Below are positions 19,692 through 29,400 of a DNA stretch of 64,000 nt, in pieces; the first letter of the stretch is position 1; the number at the start of each line of letters is the position of its first letter. A program made the translations under genes and the position numbers. Origin of the DNA: an uncultured Clostridia bacterium (lineage in GTDB: Bacteria; Bacillota; Clostridia; TANB77; CAG-508); assembly GCA_948805675.1 (NCBI GenBank), contig CAQIBN010000005.1, forward strand, positions 2,691 to 66,690, in the 5' to 3' direction. The notes beneath the pieces are model-generated. The model ran no database searches, was not told the DNA's origin, and saw only the letters and a program-made list of their open reading frames with translations.

Positions 19692-19958
19692 TTATTTTAC
19701 AGATTTCCATTCATTTGTTTCATCTTTTTGTAAAACTAACTTATATCCCCCATCTCCTTTATAAAAATAAATTTCAGTACAAGATGGATTTAATTCTATT
19801 TGATATTCATTTTTCGCTCCAATTTTACTATTAAAAAAACCAAAAGTAGAATAGAATGTAATATAGTTTCTATCCCCACCTTGTTTTACTTTAAAATCTC
19901 GTGCATATCCAATAGCAGCAATAAAAATATAATTAATATAATCAAAAAATGCTGGCAA
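19692..19958 (-). CDS. Hypothetical small protein
   Basis: 88 residues in the listed frame from TTG 19958; the frame is open some codons further upstream and overlaps the end of the ASCH-like gene. No ribosome binding site is evident, so it may be coupled to the upstream gene. The C-terminal half is beta-rich with aromatic residues (NYITFYSTFGFFNSKIG). No family recognised. Confidence 0.5.
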   Translation of the reverse strand: MPAFFDYINYIFIAAIGYARDFKVKQGGDRNYITFYSTFGFFNSKIGAKNEYQIELNPSCTEIYFYKGDGGYKLVLQKDETNEWKSVK

Positions 19959-19977
19959 TGTCAGCGTCTTTTGAATC

Positions 19978-20415
19978 TTATCGATTCATGATTATTGTTT
20001 TTTTTGCCATTACTACATATTTCGTCAACTCAGCAAATGTTTCAGCATACGAAAAAGCTTGTGGTGGTACAAAACCAAACTTACTTTTCAGTTCTTTCAA
20101 TGAAATTGGACAATCTAGTTCATAAACCTTAATTATTGGATAAGCATATTTAGATTTTTCCCCTATATTAAAATCAAGGTTTCCATCTCCATCGCTTTCC
20201 AACTTCTTTGGATATTCCACAATATCTCCAATTTCTATTACATATTTTAATTGACTTTGTGGTGCTGTTACATAAACAAACAAGAATTTAAAATCTTTTT
20301 TTGGTATATAGTTTCTAAACTCATGATTTTTTATTCCCTTCACTATTTTAGAAATTGGCTCTGGATTAATACTTACATATATTCCATTAGTTAATTCATC
20401 TTTCATATTTTTCAA
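19978..20415 (-). CDS. ASCH/PUA-like domain protein
   Basis: 145 residues. The N-terminal GIKNHEFR matches the GxKxxExR signature of the ASCH superfamily, followed by short strands (FKFLFVYVTAP, YVIEIGDIVEYP). ASCH proteins bind or hydrolyse modified nucleotides or RNA. The gene overlaps the small downstream reading frame. Assignment rests on the motif only. Confidence 0.6.
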   Translation of the reverse strand: MKNMKDELTNGIYVSINPEPISKIVKGIKNHEFRNYIPKKDFKFLFVYVTAPQSQLKYVIEIGDIVEYPKKLESDGDGNLDFNIGEKSKYAYPIIKVYELDCPISLKELKSKFGFVPPQAFSYAETFAELTKYVVMAKKTIIMNR

Positions 20416-20908
20416 ACTCCTTGATAAAATAATAGATACTGTAATGTCTAAACACTACATGATAGGGATTAAAATTAATAATTATATTATAGTATGTACT
20501 ATATTAAACGTCAACAATTTTAATTTTTTTAATCTAGTTTTATTTTAATCTTTCTAACTTTACATACAAAACAATCATTTTCTTTATTCATAAAAAATTA
20601 CTATATAATCTATTTTCTATATAAATTTTTTCATTATTTTGATTAACCATAGTATATTCCATTATTTTATCTATTTTTAATACTTTTTGCACTTTCTCGA
20701 CTATCCATAGCCATAATTGCCATTGTTCTTCTAGATTTATGTTGGTGTACTTTATTTATAATATTCTCATTCCCAATTCTTTTAATTTCATTTTTCTTTG
20801 TTATTAAAAATATAATCTTAGCAACAACTTATTTTTCAAAATATATATACTTTTTATTATTTATGTTATAATAGAATTAAATATAAAAATAAAGGAGGAA
20901 TTTTTCAA
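20416..20908. other. Intergenic region, no gene identified
   Basis: A TATAAT-like box (GTTATAATAG, near 20866) and AAAGGAGG just before 20909 serve the following gene. On the minus strand 20660-20800 holds short open stretches with coding-like residues (KVHQHKSRRTMAIMAMDS) but several stops, perhaps an old remnant. Confidence 0.4.
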
Positions 20909-23014
20909 ATGAAAAACAAAAAACTACTTATTATACCAATTGTTTTAATTATTTTATTGGTATTAGGAGCAGGTATATCTGCTATTATTTACTTTCAAAC
21001 AGACTTGTTTAAGTCACCAAAACAACTATTTTTCAAATATTTAGGGAACTCTTTCGATTTTGATAAAGAATTTGATTATGATAAATCTTTATTAGAATAT
21101 AAAGAACAATCTGAGAAATCTTATACATCTAATGGTGATATAACACTATCTTTTAATTATGATGAATCACAAAATGACTTATCTAATTATAAGAACTCAT
21201 CAAGTTCAAATGTTAGAAGCTCATCAGAAAATATTATGAACAATTTTAAAGATGCTTTAGACAAAACAAAAATAGAATATTCTGCTAAATCTATACCTAC
21301 TAAACAAAAATATCATATGAATATTAAACCTATTTATAATAATACTGAAATTACTAATTTAGAATTATTATCAAGTGGGGATAATTATGGTATTAAAATT
21401 AATGATTTATATGATAAATACATATATGTAGAAAATAATAACTTAAAAGAGTTTGCTTCTAAACTTGGAATAAATTCAAATACTATACCAGACAAAATAA
21501 AAAAAAGAAATATGTATGAACTTTTATATATAGCACCTGAAACAAGAAAACAAATTAGCAAAAAATACACAAATTTCTTAGATAAGAAATTAACAAAAGA
21601 TATGTTTACTAAACAAAAAAATGTTTCTACATCTGTAAATGGCGAAGATGTAACTGCTAATAGTTATACATTAACTTTAGATGGAGAACAAACACATAAC
21701 ATATTAACAAGCTTTTTACAAGAATTAAAAGATGATGATTTAACTTTAGATTTACTTATTCAAAAACTAGAACAATCTGGTGTAAAAGAATCTTTTGAAG
21801 CTGGTTATAATACAGTTTCTTCTTATTCTTTATCATCATCAACATATAACTCTTCTAAAAAACAAAAAATAACACTAGATAAAGATTATTTAAAAACTAT
21901 TATTCAAGAAATGATTGATGAATTAAATGATGATAAAGACTCATTTGATGCTAATGAAAAAGTTTTATTTACAGTATATTCATATAAAGGTAATTTTGTA
22001 AAATTTGAAATAACCAATAGTGAAGATACTGATAAAATGAGTATAGAAAAAACAACTAACAAAAATGAAAAAGTAATTACATTAAATTATAATGAAACTA
22101 CAGCTCTAAAAGCTAATTATACATTTTCAAAAAATAAAACTAGTTTAGTTATGAATATATATGATGATGGTAATGAAATTGCTGTTATTAATGCAGATTA
22201 TGAAAAAGATAAAACAAGATTAAACTTTAAATCTGAAAATGATGACACAAATATAGAAATCAATATAGAAACTAATGGAGAAATTAAAAAAGGTAATGTT
22301 ACTACTACAGGATTTATGAATATTAACACAAGTGATACTCAATTAAATCTAAATATTAACCATAATACAACTTATACAGATGATATTAATATAGATGATT
22401 TATCTGCAAATAATGGTGAACTTTTAAATGAAATGTCTAATACAAAGATAAATTCTCTTATTACAGAAATCTCAAATAACTTTAAAAAAGTTGTACAAGA
22501 AAAAGCTGATATTTTAGGAATTGATATTCCTAATAATACTATAAACAATAATAATAACATTAATAATATAAATGATTTAACTGGATATACAACTTATATA
22601 CATCCATCTGGAGTTCAATTTTCTTATCCTGAAAATTGGAAATCTCTAGGAACTTCAGATAATAAACCAATATTTTCTAATTCAGAAAATGGAACAAATG
22701 TAAACTTACTTTATGAAACAATACCAGCTGGATATGATTTAAAATCATATATGGATAAATCAATATCAGGTATAAAAAATCAACTTAGTAGTCAAATAGA
22801 AGGAGATATTAACCAAAACTATGTAAATTTGAATGGAAAAGATGCTTCAATTATTAGTTACACTATGGTTCAAAGTAACACTAAAGTATCAATAAAACAG
22901 GCTTGTTTTATTGATGACAATACTGCATACATTTTAACAATAGGTACTCTTCAAAATAATAATAATGAAAACTCAGAAATAATAAATAATATTATTAATT
23001 CATTTAAAAAATAA
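20909..23014 (+). CDS. Large membrane-anchored extracytoplasmic protein with C-terminal PsbP/DcrB-like domain
   Basis: 701 residues. One N-terminal membrane helix (~7-29) with no lipobox, then a long Asn/Ser/Lys-rich region with repeated beta-strand patterns, typical of clostridial secreted proteins of unknown function. The last ~140 residues (YIHPSGVQFSYPENW to the C-terminus) resemble the PsbP-like/DcrB fold. The start is preceded by AAAGGAGG. No CGG is present. Function unknown. Confidence 0.7.
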   Translation: MKNKKLLIIPIVLIILLVLGAGISAIIYFQTDLFKSPKQLFFKYLGNSFDFDKEFDYDKSLLEYKEQSEKSYTSNGDITLSFNYDESQNDLSNYKNSSSSNVRSSSENIMNNFKDALDKTKIEYSAKSIPTKQKYHMNIKPIYNNTEITNLELLSSGDNYGIKINDLYDKYIYVENNNLKEFASKLGINSNTIPDKIKKRNMYELLYIAPETRKQISKKYTNFLDKKLTKDMFTKQKNVSTSVNGEDVTANSYTLTLDGEQTHNILTSFLQELKDDDLTLDLLIQKLEQSGVKESFEAGYNTVSSYSLSSSTYNSSKKQKITLDKDYLKTIIQEMIDELNDDKDSFDANEKVLFTVYSYKGNFVKFEITNSEDTDKMSIEKTTNKNEKVITLNYNETTALKANYTFSKNKTSLVMNIYDDGNEIAVINADYEKDKTRLNFKSENDDTNIEINIETNGEIKKGNVTTTGFMNINTSDTQLNLNINHNTTYTDDINIDDLSANNGELLNEMSNTKINSLITEISNNFKKVVQEKADILGIDIPNNTINNNNNINNINDLTGYTTYIHPSGVQFSYPENWKSLGTSDNKPIFSNSENGTNVNLLYETIPAGYDLKSYMDKSISGIKNQLSSQIEGDINQNYVNLNGKDASIISYTMVQSNTKVSIKQACFIDDNTAYILTIGTLQNNNNENSEIINNIINSFKK

Positions 23015-23106
23015 GTTTCAATAAAACCATCTATTATTTGATTTTTAATATTAATAAATTTGAATATTAATTATTTAAAAATATGACTCAATTTATTGAA
23101 AACTAA

Positions 23107-23151
23107 AAAAATAACAACCTAACATAATTTAATTGTTTGGTTGTTATTTTT
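23107..23151 (+). terminator. Rho-independent terminator
   Basis: AAAAATAACAACC pairs with GGTTGTTATTTTT, followed by TTACATG. It can serve both convergent genes. Confidence 0.8.
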
Positions 23152-23268
23152 TTACATGTATATTTATTATGTACAATATTTATAATATAACAATTATAAT
23201 TCTTTAGTATCAGTACTTTTTGTATCTTTGTATATACCATTCTATATTGTTCATTTAATAGTATTTAA

Positions 23269-24654
23269 TTAAAATTCTATTTTCTCATTAATCCATTTTT
23301 CTACATCTTCTATTTTAAGTCTTATTTGTTCCATTGTATCTCTATCTCTAATAGTTACAGTATTATCTTCTATAGTTTGAAAATCTATTGTTACACAATA
23401 TGGTGTTCCAATTTCATCTTCTCTTCTATAACGTTTTCCTATACTTCCAGCTTCATCATAATCACACATTAATTTCTTTGATAAAGTTTGATATACTTCT
23501 TCTGCTTTTTCACTTAATTTCTTAGAAAGTGGAAGAACAGCTACTTTGTATGGAGCTAATGCAGGATGTAAATGTAATACTGTTCTTACATCCCCTTCTG
23601 CAATTTCTTGTTCTTCATAACTATTACATAAAAATGCTAAAGCTACTCTATCACATCCAAGTGATGGTTCTATACAATATGGTATATATTTTTCATTTGT
23701 TTCTGGGTCTAAATATGACATATCTTGTTTTGAATGCTCCATATGTTTTTTTAAATCATAATCTGTTCTATCTGCAATTCCCCATAATTCTCCCCATCCA
23801 AAAGGAAATGCAAATTCTATATCTGTTGTTCCTTTACTATAAAACACTAATTCTTCTTTACTATGGTCACGAAGACGAATATTTTCTTCTTTCATGCCTA
23901 AGTTTAATAACCAGTTTTTACAAAAATTTCTCCAATATTCAAACCACTCTAAATCTGTTCCTGGCTTACAGAAAAATTCAAGTTCCATTTGTTCAAATTC
24001 ACGTGTTCTAAAAGTGAAATTACCTGGAGTAATTTCATTTCTAAATGCTTTTCCAATTTGTGCTATTCCCATTGGCATTTTCTTTCTGGTTGTTCTTTGT
24101 ACATTTTTAAAATTAACAAAAATACCTTGAGCAGTTTCTGGCCTTAAAAAAATTTCAGATGTTGTATCTTCTGTAACACCTTGAAATGTTTTAAACATTA
24201 AATTAAACTTTCTAATAGATGTAAAGTCTTCTTTACCACAATTTGGGCAAGCAATATGATTTTCTTTCATATAATTAACCATTTTATCATCTGGCCATCC
24301 ATCTACTATTTCTTCACAATTATTTTCATGCATCCATTCTTCAATTAATTTATCTGCTCTATGTCTTGTTTTACATTCCTTACAGTCAATTAATGGGTCA
24401 CTAAAACCTCCTACGTGTCCTGATGCCACCCATGTTTGGGGATTCATTAATATTGCTGCATCCAATCCTACATTATATTTATTCTCTTGTATAAATTTCT
24501 TTCTCCATGCACTTTTTATATTATTTTTAAGCTCAACTCCTAATGGTCCATAATCCCAAGTGTTAGCTAATCCTCCATAAATTTCTGAACCTGCATAAAT
24601 ATATCCTCTGTTTTTACAAAGTGATACTATTTTTTCCATTGTTAATTTTTCCAT
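23269..24654 (-). CDS. glyS: Glycyl-tRNA synthetase, single-chain class II
   Basis: 461 residues. Motif 1 (YGGLANTWDYGPLGVELKNNI), motif 2 (FRNEITPGNFTFRTREFEQMELEFF) and motif 3 (CDRVALAFL) are intact, followed by the anticodon-binding domain (YKVAVLPLSKK, YCVTIDFQT). This alpha2-type enzyme charges tRNA-Gly. It has many glycines yet no CGG site. It is relevant to the recoding because glycine is the amino acid inserted at CGGN. I saw no T-box leader upstream. Confidence 0.93.
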   Translation of the reverse strand: MEKLTMEKIVSLCKNRGYIYAGSEIYGGLANTWDYGPLGVELKNNIKSAWRKKFIQENKYNVGLDAAILMNPQTWVASGHVGGFSDPLIDCKECKTRHRADKLIEEWMHENNCEEIVDGWPDDKMVNYMKENHIACPNCGKEDFTSIRKFNLMFKTFQGVTEDTTSEIFLRPETAQGIFVNFKNVQRTTRKKMPMGIAQIGKAFRNEITPGNFTFRTREFEQMELEFFCKPGTDLEWFEYWRNFCKNWLLNLGMKEENIRLRDHSKEELVFYSKGTTDIEFAFPFGWGELWGIADRTDYDLKKHMEHSKQDMSYLDPETNEKYIPYCIEPSLGCDRVALAFLCNSYEEQEIAEGDVRTVLHLHPALAPYKVAVLPLSKKLSEKAEEVYQTLSKKLMCDYDEAGSIGKRYRREDEIGTPYCVTIDFQTIEDNTVTIRDRDTMEQIRLKIEDVEKWINEKIEF

Positions 24655-25037
24655 AAAAAATCTTCCTTTTAATAAAATTAATATATTTTTTCTTTTTCAT
24701 TACTAATATTTAACTTTATCTATTTTATCAACTCAATATTAGAAAGTCAATAAATTTCATTTATTTTTTCTATAAGTATGTCCTATTGTTACTAGTCACC
24801 TTTAATAAAATCTTTATCTCTAAAATCAATTTTATGATATTTTTAAAAATTTATAGATATTTTGTATAAATATTTACAGAAATTTCATAGTAATTATAAT
24901 TACTTCATGATATACTAAAAAAAATGTAGTATCAGTAATTATCTGAAATTCATAAATACTGTATACAAATCTTAATATATATAAATAATAATTCACAAAA
25001 TATATAATAAATTTATAAAAAAGGATAGTGATTAAAA
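24655..25037. other. Intergenic region with one copy of the TTACTAGTCA end motif
   Basis: TGTTACTAGTCACCTTTAA (24787-24805) is almost identical to the ends of the 13.8 kb element. No matching inverted partner is obvious nearby. No gene seen; TATATAAATAAT-type sequences before 25038 may drive the toxin-antitoxin pair. Confidence 0.4.
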
Positions 25038-25262
25038 ATGAAAATTGAAAAAGAAAATATTGAAATGGAGAAAATTGTTAATCTTTTAAAAAACTGTGAA
25101 GATGATGGAACATTTCTTGATTCAATTTATAACTTATATTTATTTATTGGAATTGCAAAAGGAGTAGATGATGTAAAAAATGGTAGAGGAATGACATTAA
25201 AAGAATCGAAAGAAAGGTTGATGAAAAAATATGAAACTTATAATACAAAATATAGCTCATGA
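25038..25262 (+). CDS. Putative antitoxin of a ParE-type module
   Basis: 74 residues, charged and helical (MEKIVNLLKNCEDDG, MTLKESKERLMKKYE). Its end overlaps the next gene by 32 bp, the usual antitoxin-toxin arrangement. A weak AAAAGGATAG ribosome site precedes it. The antitoxin role is inferred from position and size. Confidence 0.65.
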   Translation: MKIEKENIEMEKIVNLLKNCEDDGTFLDSIYNLYLFIGIAKGVDDVKNGRGMTLKESKERLMKKYETYNTKYSS

Positions 25263-25572
25263 TTCAATAGATGATTTGTTCCAACATCTTGCTAAATATT
25301 CTATTAAAAATGCAATAAAAATAACTGATAAGATTTATGAACATATCTCCCATCTAAAATTTTTACCCAATATTGGTAGATATATACCAAGTATACCAGA
25401 CAAGCATTTTAGAGAATTTATTTATCAAAAACATAAAAATTCTTATAGAATTATATATTATATTTCTAAAACAACCAATACAATTTATATTTTATATATT
25501 GCTGATTGCAAACAAGATTTTAACCATATTTTAAAACAACATAATTATTTTAATAATTTATTAAAACTTTAA
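25231..25572 (+). CDS. RelE/ParE-family toxin
   Basis: 113 residues. The ParE-like pattern is clear: an N-terminal helical pair (DSIDDLFQHLAKYSIKNAIKITDKIYEHI), LKFLPNIGRYIP, then strands FREFIYQKHKNSYRIIYYI and TIYILYIADCKQDF. Toxins of this fold block gyrase (ParE) or cleave mRNA (RelE); which applies cannot be told. It starts inside the upstream antitoxin gene. Confidence 0.8.
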   Translation: MKLIIQNIAHDSIDDLFQHLAKYSIKNAIKITDKIYEHISHLKFLPNIGRYIPSIPDKHFREFIYQKHKNSYRIIYYISKTTNTIYILYIADCKQDFNHILKQHNYFNNLLKL

Positions 25573-25849
25573 TTCAGAGCTTTCCACCAAAACTAATTTA
25601 AAGAATTCATATATATATATATATACAAATTGCCATTTTAAAATTACAAAAAACATTTATCAAATGTATTTTGTATATTACAAAATAGCATTAATTTATA
25701 TTAGTAAATTATTGTCGAGTTTTCTATTTTTTTATCTATTTTTTTATTTTCCTGCTTATAGTATTACAAATTCTAATCTTATTTTACAGTTTTATTTCTT
25801 TTATATTTCACTACCCGATTTTATGTTTCCTAATGTTACAATATTAAAG

Positions 25850-25941
25850 TTATCAACACACATGTGGATAATGTGGATAACCTTGTGAATAATTGATATA
25901 TAAGTATTTTTTTGTTGTATTTATTCACATAGTTTTCAACA
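25850..25941. promoter_or_regulatory. Cluster of DnaA-box-like nonamers
   Basis: Within 92 bp: TTATCAACA (25850), TGTGGATAA (25863 and 25872), TGTGAATAA (25884), TTATTCACA (25921) and TTTTCAACA (25933), on both strands, in very AT-rich DNA. The two TGTGGATAA copies are exact complements of TTATCCACA. This density is expected at an origin or a DnaA-titration site. No dnaA, dnaN or rpmH gene is visible nearby. Confidence 0.5.
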
Positions 25942-26102
25942 TGCACTGATTTTGTAAAACAATAATATTTATTGTAAAATTATGTTTATCAAATAAATAT
26001 TTGTTTCAAACATTTATTGTTTAACAGTTCCATAATTAACTCATAAATATTAATAGGTATTTCATAAATACTTTAATAAATTTATCTCTTTAATTATTAA
26101 AT

Positions 26103-26135
26103 CCCATTATTTAGATGAAAAAACTAAATAATGGG
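26103..26135. terminator. Inverted repeat downstream of the DUF1294 gene
   Basis: CCCATTATTTAG and CTAAATAATGGG are exact complements with a 9-base A-rich loop; T-rich sequence follows on the + strand. Confidence 0.65.
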
Positions 26136-26143
26136 ACTCTTTT

Positions 26144-26450
26144 CTAAAAAATATATAATTTTAAATATATTAGAATAATAATCTCAGAAATTAATATAAC
26201 AGGAAATCCTATAACAAATTGTAACTTTTTTGTTTTATGTCTAAAAGTATACATTCCTGCTATACCTCCAATTCCTCCTCCTAATAATACAAGCATAAAT
26301 AATGTTGCTTCTTTAATTCTCCATGAACCGATTTTTGGCTTTATGTTTATCTATCCACATAGTTAAAAAAGCTATTAAATTAATTGCTATAAAATAAATT
26401 ATTATATTTCTTAAATTAAATATGTCAGTTAAATTAATTAATTGATTCAT
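26144..26450 (-). CDS. DUF1294 small membrane protein, read through one CGG recoding site
   Basis: 101 residues after the shift. The start 26450 follows AAAGGAAG. An N-terminal membrane helix leads to MWIDKHKAKN, then in frame 0 a stop soon follows. Skipping C at the CGG gives G-S-W-R-I, LLGGGIGGIAGMYTFRHKTKK and a final helix, the hallmark DUF1294 sequence. Neither half is a long open frame, so the gene is easily missed without the rule. Function unknown. Confidence 0.85.
26328..26330 (-). other. CGG recoding site, DUF1294 gene
   Basis: AAA AAT (C) GGT TCA TGG restores K-N-G-S-W-R-I, the conserved family segment. Confidence 0.88.
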
Positions 26451-26499
26451 TTTTTCTTCCTTTCATTAATATATACCTGTAAATACATTTATTTATTAT

Positions 26500-29400
26500 T
26501 TATCCAAATAAACTCATTTGATTACTTTGACTCATTCCATTTAAAACACCCACACTCTTTAAAGTTTCTATTGCAACTTTTCCAATTTTAGACCTAATTT
26601 TTAAATCATCTATAGACATGAATTTCCCATCTTTTGCAGAAGTATATATCCCTTCTGCATCAATTGGACCAAGTCCTGGAATTGCACTTAATGGTGGACG
26701 AATTCCATCTTCTTCCATTATAAATTTCTCATGATGTGATAAATATAAGTCTATTGGTAAAAAATTAATTCCTCTTTCATACATTTCTAAAACAAGTTCT
26801 AAAACTGGATACATTTCTTTATCTTTATTTTGGGCAGAATTTCCTTCCAAATCTATCTCTTTCATCTTATTTTTCACTTTTTCTTTTCCATGACACATTA
26901 TTTCACTATCAAATTGTTTTGCTCTTATAGAAAAATATGCTGAATAATATGCTTTTGGAATATGTACTTTAAACCATGCAATTCTAAATGCCATTGTTAC
27001 ATATGCAGCAGCATGAGCCTTAGGGAACATGTATTTTATTTTTTCACATGATTTAATATACCAATCTGGAACATTATGTTCTTTCATTAAAGCCTTATAT
27101 TCTTCCCATTTTGCTGGGTCTTTTAATGCCTTTCCTTTACGTACAGTTTCCATTATTTTAAATGCAGGATTTGGTGGCAAACCTTGTTTTATTAAATAAA
27201 TCATAATATCATCTCTACAACATATAGCTTCATTTAACGTAACAGTTCCTTCTTCAATTAAACTTTGTGCATTTCCAAGCCACACATCTGTACCATGTGA
27301 AAGTCCAGAAATACGAATTAATTCATCAAATGTCTTTGGTCTTGTATCTAAAAGCATACCGTCTTACGAATTTTGTTCCAAATTCAGGAACACCAAAACT
27401 TCCAACTTGTGAATTTATTTGTTCAGGAGTTACACCTAAAGCTTCTGTAGAGCTAAAAATCGACATTGTATCTGGGTCATCAAGTGGTATTTTTTGAGGG
27501 TCAACACCTGTTATATCTTGAAGCATACGAATAATAGTAGGATCATCATGACCAAGTATATCTAGCTTAAGAAGATTTTGGTCAATAGAGTGATAATCAA
27601 AATGTGTTGTTATAATATCTGAATTTGGGTCATCTGCTGGATGCTGTACTGGTGTAAACTCATATATTTCTCTTCCCTTTGGAACAACTATAATACCACC
27701 TGGATGTTGTCCAGTTGTTCTTTTTATACCAGTACATCCGACTAGCAATTCTTAATACTTCTGCATTATTTACAGGAACTCCTCTTTCTTCATAATATTT
27801 TTTTACATATCCGAAAAGCTGTTTTATCTGCAACAGTACCAACTGTTCCTGCTTTAAATGTAGTTCCTCTACCAAAAATTATTTCTGTATATCTATGTGC
27901 TTTTGCTTGATATTCACCAGAGAAATTAAGGTCGATATCTGGCTCTTTATCTCCATTAAATCCGAAGAAAAGTTTCAAAAGGTATATCCATTCCATCTTT
28001 ATCTAGTTTATGTCCACATTTTGGACATTCCTTATCAGGAAGGTCAAATCCATTTTTAAAACCATAATCTTTAAAATCTGAATATTTACAATTTGGACAT
28101 CTATAATGTGCAGGAAGAGAATTAACCTCTGTAATACCTGTCATATTAGCAACAAATGATGAACCAACAGAACCACGTGAACCAACCAAATATCCATCTT
28201 CGTTAGATTTCCATACTAGTTTTTGTGCAATAATATACATAACTGAAAATCCATTTTTTATAATTGAATCTAACTCTTTTTGTAATCTATTTGCAACTAT
28301 TTCTGGAAGGTCTTCTCCATATAATTCATGTGCTTTAGTATATGCAATATCTTTAATTGTTTGCTCACAATTATCAATATATGGTGGACACTTTTCAGGT
28401 GATATTGGGCTTATTCTTTCACACATATCTGCTATTTTATTTGTGTTTGTTACAACAACTTCATATGCTTTTTCTTCTCCTAAATATTCAAATTCTTTAA
28501 GCATCTCATCTGTTGTTCTTAAATAAAGTGGAGCTTGCTGGTCTGCGTCATCAAACCCTTGTCCTGCCATTAAAATTCTTCTATAAATTTCATCTTGTGG
28601 ATCCATAAAATGCACATCACATGTTGCAACTACTAACTTTCCTAATTTTTCACCCAAATGTACTATTTTTTCATTTATTTCTTCTAATGCTTTTGTATCT
28701 GGAACTGTTTCATTTCTAATCATGAACATATTATTTCCTATTGGTTGAATTTCTAAATAATCATAATCTTTTGCTATATCTTCTATTTCTTCATCAGATT
28801 TTCCAGCAATAATTGCTCTATATAATTCACCTGCTTCACATGCACTACCAAGTATTAGTCCTTCTGAATATTTTTTGTATAGAGATTTTAAAATACGAGG
28901 TCTTTTATAAAAATAGTGCAAGTGTGAAAGTGATATTAGTTTATATAAATTCTTAAGTCCCACATAATTTTTAGCCAAGATTATTGCATGATAGCTTGGA
29001 AGTCTTTTGTAATCTGCATTACCTGAATTTAATTTATCTATATCATCAACAGTTTTTACACCTTTTTCTTTAAGCATCTCAAACATTACATTTAATACTT
29101 TTACTGTTGTATCTACATCATCTAATGCTCTATGTGCTACTTCTACCTTTATACCTAATTTTTCTGCAATAATTCCTAATTTATATTTTTTATATTCTGG
29201 AAAAAGTTCTTTTGCTAAACGAAGTGTATCTAAATATGTATTTTCTAAACTTAATCCTAACTCTTTTGCATTATATTTTAAAAATCCAATATCAAAATCT
29301 GCATTATGAGCAACTAAAACACTATCTCCAACAAAATCTAAAATTTTAGGCATAACAGTTTCTATTGTTTCTGCATCTTTTACCATATCATCTGTTATAT

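Noticed and set aside
23269..25037. T-box riboswitch upstream of glyS
   Set aside because: I looked on the minus strand for a TGGNACCGCG antiterminator box and saw none.
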